Assembly (NCBI RefSeq): GCF_003814705.1
Contig: NZ_RKRA01000001.1
Coordinates: 3,726,776-3,790,775, forward strand
Reading direction: 5' to 3'
Source of the DNA: Georgenia muralis
GTDB taxonomy: Bacteria; Actinomycetota; Actinomycetes; Actinomycetales; Actinomycetaceae
DNA length: 64,000 bases
The notes under the pieces were generated by a model that ran no database searches, was not told the DNA's origin, and saw nothing but the letters and a program-made list of their open reading frames with translations. Shown here piece after piece: positions 1 to 8,040 of the stretch. A program made the translations under genes and the position numbers. Each line of letters begins with the position of its first letter. The first letter of the stretch is position 1.

Positions 1-1213
1 GCGGCCGGACCCCGGCGTCCACCAGACCGAGCGCGAGGTGTCTGACGTCGGCGGCGAGGCGCCGCCACGTCACGGTCGTCGCGGCGCCGTCGCGCAGGGA
101 GACGACGGCCGGCCCGTCGGTGTCGGCGAGGGAGTCCAGCGCCGCCCACAGCGGCTCGTACGGGGCGCTGTCCGCGCGGAGCTCTCCACCCGGCCCGAGG
201 GCCGCCGAGTCGGTCTCGTGGCGGAGCAACGCCGTCACGTCGCGGTCGAGAGCTTGCGGATCCGCGGCCGGCAGCCCGATCCCGCGCGCCGCCAACCATC
301 GCACCAGCACGCCGGCGACATCGGCGTCCTCGACCACGAGGTGCCCGGCGCCCTCGAAGCGGTGGACGTCGGCCTGTGGGAGTCGCTCGCGGAGATCCCG
401 CAGGTAACGCTCGTAGAACACCGGGTCGCGGGGCCCCCACATGAGCAGCGCGGGAACGTCCAGGGCGGCGACCCCGTCGGCGATGCGGCCCAGCTCCCGG
501 TGGCTGGGGTGCCGGGCGTCGACCGGGATGTCCTCGACGAACGCGCCGATCCCCCGGCGCCGCTCCGCCGTCGTGTACGGCGAACGGAACGCCGCGCGCA
601 CCGCCGGGGAGAGCGCCGGGCTCGCCAGCGACAGGGTGACCTCGAGGAACGCCGGCGTGAGCACGGTGGCGGCACTGTGGACGGCGGTGCGGCGCGCCAG
701 GCGCAGCAGCCCCGGTACCGGCACCGCGTCGTCGTGGTGGACGGCCGTGTTCGTCAGCACGAGGGCTGCCAGCTCCCGCGGGTGGTCGACGGCCCACCCC
801 GACACGACGACGCCGCCCCAGTCGTGGCCCACGGCGACCACGGGGAGTGCACCGCCGGGCTCCGGCTCGCCGTCGCCCGAGATCCCGAGGGTGTCGGTGA
901 GCCGGCCGAGCTGGGCCACGCGGTCGGCGAGGCGGTGGTGCGCCCCGGAGCGTTCGGACCACCCCATCTCCAGCTGGTCGACGGCCACGACGCGCCAGCC
1001 CGCGGACGCGCCGGCAGCGAGCACCGAGCGCCACAGGTACGACCAGGTGGGGTTGCCGTGCACGCACAGCAGGACGCCGCGGGCGGGAGCGGTGAGGGAG
1101 GGTGCGTTGTCGAGCAGGTGCCACTCGTGCCCGTCGACGGCGACGCGGCGTGACCAGGCCGGGTCGACGCCGGGCCACGCCTGGGCTCCCGGCGCGGCAG
1201 AGCGTGCGCTCAC
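1..1213 (-). CDS. oleBC: OleBC fusion (beta-lactone decarboxylase + OleC ligase), 3' end outside window
   Basis: About 404 codons are visible from a GTG start that overlaps the oleA stop by 3 nt; the frame stays open to the left edge. Residues ~40-310 form an alpha/beta hydrolase of the haloalkane-dehalogenase type: HGNPTWSYLWR near 52-62, a nucleophile elbow GHDWGG with Asp131, and a C-terminal GAGH with His290. Such an Asp nucleophile is typical of OleB, which decarboxylates cis-beta-lactones to olefins. From about residue 350 the chain (PLWAALDSLADTDGPAVVSL) looks like the N-terminus of an AMP-binding enzyme, as expected for OleC beta-lactone synthetase. Fused OleBC next to OleA is known in actinobacteria such as Micrococcus. 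The protein should take the 2-alkyl-3-hydroxyacid made from OleA product to the alkene. OleD should lie beyond the edge but cannot be seen. Confidence 0.85.
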   Translation of the reverse strand, partial: MSARSAAPGAQAWPGVDPAWSRRVAVDGHEWHLLDNAPSLTAPARGVLLCVHGNPTWSYLWRSVLAAGASAGWRVVAVDQLEMGWSERSGAHHRLADRVAQLGRLTDTLGISGDGEPEPGGALPVVAVGHDWGGVVVSGWAVDHPRELAALVLTNTAVHHDDAVPVPGLLRLARRTAVHSAATVLTPAFLEVTLSLASPALSPAVRAAFRSPYTTAERRRGIGAFVEDIPVDARHPSHRELGRIADGVAALDVPALLMWGPRDPVFYERYLRDLRERLPQADVHRFEGAGHLVVEDADVAGVLVRWLAARGIGLPAADPQALDRDVTALLRHETDSAALGPGGELRADSAPYEPLWAALDSLADTDGPAVVSLRDGAATTVTWRRLAADVRHLALGLVDAGVRP

Positions 1214-2238
1214 CAGGCGAGCTCGAGCATCGTGGTGTTGAGGCCGGACCCGACGCCGAGGCACATCACCCGGTCCCCGGGGTTGAGGCTCTCCGCCTGC
1301 TCGGAGAGGGTCATCGCGATCGCGGCCGGGCCGACGTTGCCCCACCGGTCGAACGTGATCGGCACCGCCGCGGGGTCGAGGTCCACCGCCTCGATGATGG
1401 CGTTGGTGTACGGCGTGGAGATCTGATGGGTGACGTAGCGGTCCAGACGGCGCCAGTCCCAGCCCGAGCGCTCCGCCTCGTGCCACGCGTCGGTGACGAG
1501 CTTGAGCCCGTGGGTGAGCAGGCTCTTGGTGTCGGTCGTCATCTTGCCGAACGACCCCACGCACAGGCGGTGGTGCTGGGTGCCGGCACGGGAGACCCCA
1601 CCGAGGATGCGGTGCCCGTCGGGCCGGTCAGAGGCACGCCCCACGACCGCCGCTGCGGCGCCGTCACCGAGGGTGAGCGACGCGAACTGGTCGGTGTAGT
1701 CCCCGCGCGTGACCCCTTCCGTCGCGAGCCTGCGGAGCGTGTCCTCCTGCGTGGGACGCACGTCCTCGGCGTCGACGACGACGGCGTAGTCGATCTGGCC
1801 GGAGTCGATCATCGCCGAGGCCATCTGCAGCCCGTTGACGAACCCCAGGCAGGCGTTGGTGATGTCGAAGTTCAGGGCCGAGCTCGGCAGGCCCATGCGG
1901 TGGTGCACCCCGACCGCCACCGACGGCTCCAGGTGCGGCCGCGAGACAGAGGTGTTGACGAGCAACCCGACGTCGCCCGCGTCGACCCCGGCCGCGGCGA
2001 GCGCCTTGGCGCCGGCCTCGGCGGCCATGTCCTCGAAGTCGGTTCCTTCGGCCCACCACCGCCGCTCGCGCACGCCCGACACGCGCTCGAGGAGGTTCGG
2101 GGGCAGGCGCAGCGCGCGCCGCGTGGGCGCCAGCCGTTCCTCGAACTCCGCCGAGGTCACCACCACCGGCGCCTCGATGTGGGCCAGGCCGACCACGGCG
2201 CTGTCCCGGTACCGCGCACTCGCGTTTCCGTCTCTCAC
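1210..2238 (-). CDS. oleA: OleA, thiolase-superfamily acyl-CoA condensing enzyme
   Basis: 342 residues, GTG start, first gene of the ole locus. OleA joins two fatty acyl-CoAs head to head to give a 2-alkyl-3-ketoacid, the first step of long-chain olefin synthesis. The thiolase fold residues are in place: Cys130 in TNACLGFVNG, His271 in THQIS and Asn301 in DRWGNVGPAA. Length and N-terminus (GNASARYRDSAVVGLAHIEAP) match OleA rather than FabH, which is shorter and lacks this start. The downstream OleBC gene overlaps by 3 nt, so the two are translationally coupled. No other start fits; the GAGGGA purine run lies directly against the GTG, so the ribosome site is not ideal. Confidence 0.88.
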   Translation of the reverse strand: MRDGNASARYRDSAVVGLAHIEAPVVVTSAEFEERLAPTRRALRLPPNLLERVSGVRERRWWAEGTDFEDMAAEAGAKALAAAGVDAGDVGLLVNTSVSRPHLEPSVAVGVHHRMGLPSSALNFDITNACLGFVNGLQMASAMIDSGQIDYAVVVDAEDVRPTQEDTLRRLATEGVTRGDYTDQFASLTLGDGAAAAVVGRASDRPDGHRILGGVSRAGTQHHRLCVGSFGKMTTDTKSLLTHGLKLVTDAWHEAERSGWDWRRLDRYVTHQISTPYTNAIIEAVDLDPAAVPITFDRWGNVGPAAIAMTLSEQAESLNPGDRVMCLGVGSGLNTTMLELAW

Positions 2239-2320
2239 TCCCTCAGGTTACGGACCACCCCGCCCCTGCGCCTCCGGGTCCGTCCCGTGGCACGGCGTCA
2301 CGGTCGGCGGGGCGGCCACG

Positions 2321-2479
2321 TCACCAGGTGGTGTCGGCCTCCGGGCCGTCCTCGAGGATGGTCTCGAGCTCGTCCCGGTCGTCCAGGGGGTGCCGGGCGA
2401 GGAAGTGGATGGACGCGGCCAGCCCTCCCCACACGACGACGATGGCGACGATCATCATGACGACGGCGACGGTGCTCAT
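2321..2479 (-). CDS. metS: MetS-like small subunit of NSS-family transporter
   Basis: 52 residues: one hydrophobic helix (about residues 3-24) followed by an acidic cytoplasmic tail. Its ATG overlaps the stop of the large transporter gene by 4 nt (ATGA). The arrangement matches MetP/MetS of Corynebacterium glutamicum, where the tiny MetS protein is needed for methionine and alanine uptake by MetP. Function here is inferred from size, topology and position, since the sequence is too short for confident homology by eye. Confidence 0.75.
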   Translation of the reverse strand: MSTVAVVMMIVAIVVVWGGLAASIHFLARHPLDDRDELETILEDGPEADTTW

Positions 2480-4071
2480 CGGGTCACCTCCCCGTGCGTG
2501 GTGCCGGTATCCGGGCCCGTGCCGCGCCGGCCCAGCGGTCGTCCGACCGGGTGGGCGGTGAAGTCGTCGACGGGGCGGCGCCACGGGATCACGGAGTACA
2601 GGACCGAGGCCAGCACGGCCAGGCCGACCACGCCCCAGCCGAAGGTGTTGAGGAACCAGCCCGGGTAGCCGGAGTAGGGCTCGGCGAGGAGGTTGATCAC
2701 GGTCGCCACCAGCATCACGACGAGCACGACCGGCACCACGACCGCGACCAGCACCCGCCACCACGTCCCGACCTGCGCCGTCGACGTGCCGTTGAGGTGC
2801 GACTGGAGCTCGGGGAGCTTGCGGGCCACGAACGCCACGAGGAGCGACATGAGGATGGCGGAGGAGACCACGCCGATCTCGTTGATGTACTTGTCGACGG
2901 TGTCCAGGACCGGCAGGCCGGTGGTGGTGGAGTACAGCGCCAGGGACAGGATCGCCGCGAAGCCGCCGATGAAGATCGACGCCTGCACCCGGGACAGGCC
3001 GAACTTCTCCTGGAACGCGGCGGAGACCACCTGGAGGAGGCTGAGCAGCGAGGTCAGACCGGCCAGGGTGAGCGAGGAGAAGAAAAGGACGCCGAAGATC
3101 GGCCCGCCGGGCATGAGGGAGATGATCTGCGGGAACGTCATGAAGCTCAGGCTCACGCCGGTGATGCCCTCGAGCTCCCCCACCCCGACGCCCTGCTGCG
3201 CAGCCATGTACCCCAGGGTCGCGAAGACCCCGATGCCCGCGAGGAGCTCGAAGGAGGAGTTCGCGAAGGCGGCCACGTAGCCGGTGGGGACCAGGTTGGA
3301 GCGGCGCTTGAGGTAGCTCGAGTAGGTGAGCATGATCCCGAACGCGATCGACAGGGAGAAGAAGATCTGGCTGTAGGCGGCGATCCACACCTGCGGATCC
3401 GCCAGGGCCGCCCACTCGGGCGTGAAGAAGGCGTCGATGCCCTCGACCGCGCCGGGCAGGAACAGGGCCCGCACGACCATGATCGTGAACAGGATCGCGA
3501 GCAGGGGCAGGAAGACCCGGTTCGCCCGCTCGAGACCGCGCTGCACACCGAGGGCGAGGATGATGAGGACGACCACCCACACCACGAGCAGCGGCCAGAA
3601 GATCGCCGGCACGATGTCGAAGGAGACCCCTGCGTCGCCGGCCTGCAGGAACTCACCCACGAAGAACGCGGTGGGGTCCGAACCCCACGCCTCGGTCACC
3701 GAGAAGCCCACGTAGCGCACCGACCACGCGATGATCACCGTGTAGTACGTGATGATGACGAACGAGATGGCCACCTGGAACCAGCCGAGCGCCTCGAACG
3801 GGCGCCCCAGCCGGCGGAAGGTCGCCGGGGCGGACCCGCGGTAGCGGTGCCCAAGAGCGTAGTCGAGCAGGAGGATGGGCACACCGGCGGTCAGCAGCGC
3901 GACGAGGTACGGGATGAGGAACGCCCCGCCGCCGTTCTCGTAGGCGACCCCGGGGAACCGCCAGATGTTCCCGAGTCCGATCGCGGAGCCGATGGCGGCG
4001 AGCAGGAACCCGTACTGGCTCGACCACTGCTCCCGTTCGGGCGCCGAGGCGGACGGTCGTGAGGTGGCCAT
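2476..4071 (-). CDS. metP: Sodium-dependent NSS-family amino acid transporter (MetP-like)
   Basis: 531 residues, chosen from the ATG at 4071 because the chain then begins with a short hydrophilic N-terminus followed by the family signature in helix 1 (SQYGFLLAAIGSAIGLGNIW, then RFPGVAYENGGGAFLIPY). About twelve membrane segments follow. The family (neurotransmitter:sodium symporters) moves amino acids with sodium; paired with the MetS-like gene just downstream the likely substrates are methionine and small neutral amino acids. Substrate is inferred, not visible. The upstream 285 bp holds a 64-bp tandem repeat and the divergent deoD gene. Confidence 0.88.
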   Translation of the reverse strand: MATSRPSASAPEREQWSSQYGFLLAAIGSAIGLGNIWRFPGVAYENGGGAFLIPYLVALLTAGVPILLLDYALGHRYRGSAPATFRRLGRPFEALGWFQVAISFVIITYYTVIIAWSVRYVGFSVTEAWGSDPTAFFVGEFLQAGDAGVSFDIVPAIFWPLLVVWVVVLIILALGVQRGLERANRVFLPLLAILFTIMVVRALFLPGAVEGIDAFFTPEWAALADPQVWIAAYSQIFFSLSIAFGIMLTYSSYLKRRSNLVPTGYVAAFANSSFELLAGIGVFATLGYMAAQQGVGVGELEGITGVSLSFMTFPQIISLMPGGPIFGVLFFSSLTLAGLTSLLSLLQVVSAAFQEKFGLSRVQASIFIGGFAAILSLALYSTTTGLPVLDTVDKYINEIGVVSSAILMSLLVAFVARKLPELQSHLNGTSTAQVGTWWRVLVAVVVPVVLVVMLVATVINLLAEPYSGYPGWFLNTFGWGVVGLAVLASVLYSVIPWRRPVDDFTAHPVGRPLGRRGTGPDTGTTHGEVTR

Positions 4072-4150
4072 GAGCTGCCTTTCCCGCAGGTGCCCGCCCG
4101 GACAGCACGGCACGTGGTGCCGCCGAGGGTAGCGCCACCGCCTGCGCCGG

Positions 4151-4278
4151 GCGACCCATGTCCGCACCCCGACAGCGCAGGGGTTGGCCCGTATCCGAGC
4201 CGGCACAGGGTGGGGCGACCCAGGTCCGCAGCCCGACAGCGCCGGGGTGACCGGTATCCGCGCCGGCACAGGGTGGGG
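4151..4278. repeat. 64-bp tandem repeat, two copies
   Basis: Two imperfect copies (4151-4214 and 4215-4278) between metP and deoD. Each holds GACAGCGC, a GTATCCG core and GCCGGCACAGGGTGGG; the start of a third copy follows. Differences are single-base changes. No coding frame is convincing. It lies between two divergent promoters, so it may affect either, but nothing in it identifies a binding protein. Confidence 0.7.
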
Positions 4279-4356
4279 TCGACCTGAGCCCGGTTCCGCG
4301 CGCCGCCGTGGGAGCATGGTCGCCGCACCGTAGCCCCCATCCTCAGGAGAGACGCC

Positions 4357-5064
4357 ATGGCCACCCCGCACATCGCCGCCGAGAAGGGCGACATCGCGCC
4401 CGCCGTCCTCATGCCGGGTGACCCCAGGCGCGCCGAGCGCATCGCGGCGCAGCTCATGCCGGACGCTCGCAAGGTCTCCGACGTGCGCGGCATCGGGGCG
4501 TACACCGGCACGGTGGACGGACGGCCGCTGTCGGTGATGGCCTCGGGGATGGGCATGCCGTCCCTCGGCATCTACGCCAACGAGCTCTTCCAGTTCTACG
4601 ACGTCCAGCGGATCATCCGCGTGGGCACCGCGGGCGGGCTCTCCCACAAGGTCAAGGTCGGCGACGTCGTCGTCGCGCTGGGCGCCCACACGGACTCGGC
4701 GATGAACACGACTCGCATCCCGGGGATCCACTTCTCCGCCGTCGCCTCCTACCCGCTCGTCGCGGCCGCCGTCGCGGCCGCGGGCGGGGCGGACGACGTC
4801 CATGTCGCCCCGGTGGTCTCCCGCGACCACTTCTACGGCAACCCCGCCGAGCAGATCCAGGCCCTGGCCGACTACGGCACCCTCGCCGTGGAGATGGAGG
4901 CAGCGGGCCTCTACGGCATCGCCGCCGAGCACGACCGGGAGGCGCTCGCCGTCCTGACGATCTCGGACCACCTGCTCGACGGCTCGCGGGACATGAGCGC
5001 CGAGGAGCGGGAGCAGAACTTCGGCCGGGCGCTGCGGCTGGCCGTGGCCGCCGCGCACTGCTGA
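4357..5064 (+). CDS. deoD: Purine-nucleoside phosphorylase, DeoD type
   Basis: 235 residues, ATG preceded by AGGAGAG. The trimeric/hexameric NP-I family DeoD cleaves purine (deoxy)nucleosides with phosphate to base and (deoxy)ribose-1-phosphate. Visible family marks are MPGDPRRAERIA (phosphate loop, residues ~19-30), SGMGMPS, VGTAGG, SRDHFY and VEMEAAGLYG, and the ISDHL stretch with the catalytic Asp region. Full length for the family. It could feed free purine bases to the guaD/xdh operon 34 kb away, but there is no physical link. Followed by GC-rich repeats rather than another gene. Confidence 0.93.
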   Translation: MATPHIAAEKGDIAPAVLMPGDPRRAERIAAQLMPDARKVSDVRGIGAYTGTVDGRPLSVMASGMGMPSLGIYANELFQFYDVQRIIRVGTAGGLSHKVKVGDVVVALGAHTDSAMNTTRIPGIHFSAVASYPLVAAAVAAAGGADDVHVAPVVSRDHFYGNPAEQIQALADYGTLAVEMEAAGLYGIAAEHDREALAVLTISDHLLDGSRDMSAEEREQNFGRALRLAVAAAHC

Positions 5065-5065
5065 C

Positions 5066-5240
5066 GGTCACGGCGGCGCACCGCTGACGGCGACGTCACG
5101 GCGCGCTGCTGCCGACGGTCACGGCGCACCGCTGGCCACGGCCCGGCGCACCGCTCACGGACACGCCGCGGCGCAGCGCCGACCGCGGCCCGGCGCAGCG
5201 CTGACCGCGGCCCGGCCCGGCCCGGCCGCAGGCTCACGCG
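5066..5240. repeat. GC-rich degenerate short repeats
   Basis: Irregular copies of GCGCACCGCTGACGG and CGGCCCGGCGCAGCGCTGAC-like strings fill the space after deoD. No coding frame or clear terminator with a T-run is seen; the copies could fold into several weak hairpins. Confidence 0.5.
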
Positions 5241-5241
5241 A

Positions 5242-5305
5242 GGGACCAAAGTCCCGGAACCCGTTGCACACCGCCAGGTCCCGGCGCAGACTTGACCTAC
5301 GTCCC
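5242..5305 (+). promoter_or_regulatory. Two DosR-like boxes upstream of a conserved hypothetical gene
   Basis: GGGACCAAAGTCCC at 5242-5255 is a near-perfect inverted repeat, followed by GGAA as in the mycobacterial DosR consensus (GGGACTWWAGTCCC core). A weaker site, TGACCTACGTCCC, sits at 5293-5305. The nearest gene starts 18 bp after the second site. Similar boxes precede two other genes in this window (28522 and 53705). The match is seen; binding by a DosR-family regulator is inferred. Confidence 0.6.
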
Positions 5306-5323
5306 TCAGGCGCGGCGGAGGTC

Positions 5324-6010
5324 ATGATGCGAACCGACCAGCTGGACATGCTCCCGATGCTCTCGCGCGGCAAGCACCGCAACCCTCGGCGCGGTGCCTG
5401 CTTCATGGAGCTGGCGTCCTTCCTCGCCGGCGAGCGGTGGAGCGACCGCCCGCGCTGCACCCATCCGCTCCTCGCCCACCTGGCGCGTCTGGTCAACGAC
5501 TGCACCTCCGACGCGGCCCGGCCGGCACTGGCCACGATGATCCCGTCGGTCATCGGGCTCGTGAGCGACGACCCCCGGTGGAACCACGAGATCGCCCACC
5601 TGGCGGCGCGCCGTGCCCTGCCGGTGGTGGCCGAGGAGACCCAGCGGGCCCTCGCCGTGGGGCTGCTCAGCCTCGACCGGCTGCTCGCGCCCGGTGACGG
5701 GCGGGACCCGGACACCCTGCGCGGAACGACCGCGGCGGCGCTGGAGACCGTTCCGCTCGCCACCCGGTGGGCTCGCGACTTCGTCGCCCGCGGTGTGGTG
5801 GGACCGGTCCGCTTCCATCCCGGCCCGGTGATCCTCGACTTCGCGATCCCCGGCATCGCGGCGGCCTGCGTGCCCGACTCGGACGAGCGGCTGCGTGACC
5901 TGCTCGACTCGGCGATCCGGCTGTGCGAGTCGCTCCGCGGTCGCTCCGACGCCGCTCCCCTCCTGCCGGAACAGTGGGTCGACGTGTGCCGGCCCGCCAC
6001 CGTCGGGTAA
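5324..6010 (+). CDS. Conserved actinobacterial hypothetical protein
   Basis: About 228 residues from the ATG at 5324 (another ATG at 5327); GGAG lies just upstream. A longer TTG-start reading from 5264 would overlap the regulatory boxes and is less likely. The segment RGACFMELASFLAGERWSD near the N-terminus, then a Cys-His pair (RCTHPLLAHLARLVND), looks like a conserved helical family of unknown role that I recognise only as 'hypothetical' in actinobacteria. No signal peptide or membrane helix. The DosR-like boxes suggest expression under low oxygen or redox stress. Function unknown. Confidence 0.75.
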   Translation: MMRTDQLDMLPMLSRGKHRNPRRGACFMELASFLAGERWSDRPRCTHPLLAHLARLVNDCTSDAARPALATMIPSVIGLVSDDPRWNHEIAHLAARRALPVVAEETQRALAVGLLSLDRLLAPGDGRDPDTLRGTTAAALETVPLATRWARDFVARGVVGPVRFHPGPVILDFAIPGIAAACVPDSDERLRDLLDSAIRLCESLRGRSDAAPLLPEQWVDVCRPATVG

Positions 6011-6088
6011 CCGCCAGCCACCCGGGCGAGGTGCCGTCAGCCCGCCCGGGAGGGCAAGTCCGCCGACCGGTCGTGGAGTGGGCCCGAG

Positions 6089-6223
6089 CGAGCACGCTGC
6101 GGCGCCCGGGCGAGCACGCTGCGGGCGCCCGGGCGAGCACGCTGCGGGCGCCCGGGCGAGCACGCTGCGGCGCCCGGGCGAGCACGCTGCGGCGCCCGGG
6201 CGAGCACGCTGCGGGCGCCCGGG
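6089..6223. repeat. 22/23-bp tandem repeat, six copies
   Basis: The unit begins CGAGCACGCTGC and ends GCGCCCGGG, with copies starting at 6089, 6111, 6134, 6157, 6179 and 6201. Units differ mainly by one extra G (22 or 23 bp). Each unit holds a self-complementary GGGCGCCC/GGCGCC core. The rest of 6011-6465 has no convincing gene; it ends with the promoter region and ribosome site of the TetR gene. There are no spacers, so it is not a CRISPR array. Confidence 0.9.
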
Positions 6224-6465
6224 CGTTCCGCCGACGGGTGCGGCTCGGTGCTGAGCAACCACCCCAGGTCTTGCCCGACGCGGGCATCCCTCGGCGACAC
6301 CGTCCCGTCGGGTCCTCCTCGCGAGGGTACGACCAGCCTCCGTGGGGGTCGGGGCCCCCGCCCGACTGATCTCTTCACGACAGGCGTGGACAACTGGGCA
6401 AATCAGTCTCCAGACCTGCGCCGCGAAGGTATTGTCCAGACCAGACGCTCAGGAAGGCGGTCCCG

Positions 6466-7119
6466 ATGACTCAGTCTGAGACGCACACGATCGACGAGGC
6501 ATCCCCGCCGGTCCGCCGAGGGCCGGGCCGACCTCGCCACGCCGACACCGAGGAGCGTGCGTTCCGCGCGGTCCTCGAGCTCTTCGGCCAGAAGGGCTGG
6601 TCCGGTCTCAGCCTGGACGGCGTCGCGACGCATGCCGGCATCGGGAAGTCCTCCATCTACCTGCGCTGGAAGGACAAGCGCGACCTCCTCCTCGACGCCA
6701 TCCGGCACCTCGAGGCGCAGAACGTCACGCCGGCGGGTGAGGATCTCGACATCCGCGAGTACCTCAACCAGCACGCCTGCGCGCGTGCCGAGTTCTTCCT
6801 CGGTGAGTACGGCCCCGCGATGGCGCACATGTTCTCCGCGGCCGTGGTCAACCCGGAGGAGTTCAAGGAGATCCGGGAGGAGAACATCAGCCGAGGGGTG
6901 CTCGCCCTCGCCGGTCGCATCGAGAAGGCCATCGCGGACGGTGAGCTGCCCCCCGGCACCTCGGTGCACCATCTCCTCGACGCGATCGAGGGCGCGATCT
7001 TCGTGCACATGCTCATCAGCTCCTCCCGGAGCAGCCGGGAGGAGCTCGAGGCCGGGCTCAAGGACTACGTCCGTGAGCTGGTGGACATCCAGCTCCGCGG
7101 GGTGGGCGTCAGCGTCTGA
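6466..7119 (+). CDS. TetR-family transcriptional regulator
   Basis: 217 residues, ATG with AGGAAGG upstream. A basic N-terminal arm (RRGPGRPRH) is followed by the TetR helix-turn-helix at about residues 28-75 (GWSGLSLDGVATHAGIGKSS, then IYLRWKDKRDLL). The C-terminal part resembles the TetR_C ligand domain of the AcrR type. It faces away from the alkylation-repair operon that ends just after it, and no target operator is obvious. It stands alone on its strand, so it may regulate itself; ligand and targets are unknown. Confidence 0.9.
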   Translation: MTQSETHTIDEASPPVRRGPGRPRHADTEERAFRAVLELFGQKGWSGLSLDGVATHAGIGKSSIYLRWKDKRDLLLDAIRHLEAQNVTPAGEDLDIREYLNQHACARAEFFLGEYGPAMAHMFSAAVVNPEEFKEIREENISRGVLALAGRIEKAIADGELPPGTSVHHLLDAIEGAIFVHMLISSSRSSREELEAGLKDYVRELVDIQLRGVGVSV

Positions 7120-7143
7120 GCGCTGGTGTGCCGCAGGCCCTGA

Positions 7144-8040
7144 TCAGTGCGCCCGCCTCAGGTAGGCCGCTGCGGTCCACAGATGGGTGACGGCGTAGGC
7201 GCGCCACGGACGCCAGGCACCTGCCGCGGCCACCGCCGCGGCGGCAGAGGCTCCCCCGAGGGCGCGTCGCAGCACGAGGTCACCCGAGGGCAGGGCGTCA
7301 CGGTCCCCCATGGCGCGCAGGGCGAGGTAGTCGACCGTCCAGGGACCGACACCGGGCACCGCGAGGAGGGCGGCCCGGGTGGCGACGGGATCCTGGTCGG
7401 GCTCGATCCGGAGCCCTGCGGCGCACGCCGTGGCCAGGGCGTGGAGGGTGCGGGCCCTGCTCCCGGTCACTCCCGTCGCCTCCCTCACCACGGAGGCTCC
7501 GGCGTCGGCGAGCACCTCCGGCGACGGGAAGGTGCGCAGCCCGGCACCCCCTGACCCCGTGGCCGGGACCGGGCCACCGAGCGCTGCGACGAGACGCGCC
7601 GCGAAGGTCCGGGCAGCGGCGAGGGACACCTGCTGACCGAGCACGGTGGTCGCCGCCGCCTCGAAGCCGTCGACGTGCCCGAGCACCCGCAGACCGGGCC
7701 GGGCGGCCACCAGCGGTGCGAGCACCGCGTCCGTCGCCAGGTGGGCGTCGACGGCCGCGACGTCGGTGTCGAGGTCGAACCAGCGACGCAGCCGGGCGAC
7801 GACGGCGTCGCCGTCCCCCGGGTGCGCGAGCGCGACCTCCGCTCGCACAGCGGTCGGCGTCAGCCGCAGCGAGACGACGGCCGGCCCGTGGGCGCCCCGG
7901 ACCGTCCGGCGTACCGACCCCGCGGCGCGGTCCACCTCCTCGACCCCGGGCACAGCGTGCGCGGCGAGCGCCGCGAGGATCGGCCCGACGGCGAGCGGCG
8001 TGGCGGCCGGCAGGAGGACGTCCACGTCGGTGCCGCTCAC
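7144..8040 (-). CDS. alkA: DNA-3-methyladenine glycosylase II (AlkA-like)
   Basis: 298 residues from a GTG that overlaps the tag stop (GTGA). Last gene of the four-gene alkylation operon. It carries the HhH-GPD core: GQQVSLAAARTFAARL, the hairpin LLAVPGVGPWTVDYLALRA, then the catalytic Asp in PSGDLVLRRAL. The N-terminal ~100 residues resemble the AlkA N-domain. The family removes a wide range of alkylated bases (3-meA, 7-meG, 1-meA) as monofunctional glycosylases. A second, more distant relative is encoded at 51352-52272. Confidence 0.88.
   Translation of the reverse strand: MSGTDVDVLLPAATPLAVGPILAALAAHAVPGVEEVDRAAGSVRRTVRGAHGPAVVSLRLTPTAVRAEVALAHPGDGDAVVARLRRWFDLDTDVAAVDAHLATDAVLAPLVAARPGLRVLGHVDGFEAAATTVLGQQVSLAAARTFAARLVAALGGPVPATGSGGAGLRTFPSPEVLADAGASVVREATGVTGSRARTLHALATACAAGLRIEPDQDPVATRAALLAVPGVGPWTVDYLALRAMGDRDALPSGDLVLRRALGGASAAAAVAAAGAWRPWRAYAVTHLWTAAAYLRRAH

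Noticed and set aside
2494-4062. Long plus-strand frame of 522 codons opposite the NSS transporter
   Set aside because: Arg/Asp/Glu/Gly-rich antisense shadow created by high GC3; no motif, no ribosome site. The minus strand encodes a clear transporter.
5264-5323. TTG start for the conserved hypothetical gene
   Set aside because: It would run through the second DosR-like box and adds 20 Arg-rich residues; ATG with GGAG upstream fits better.
6089-6223. Possible CRISPR array
   Set aside because: Units are directly joined with no spacers, and no cas gene is present in the window.
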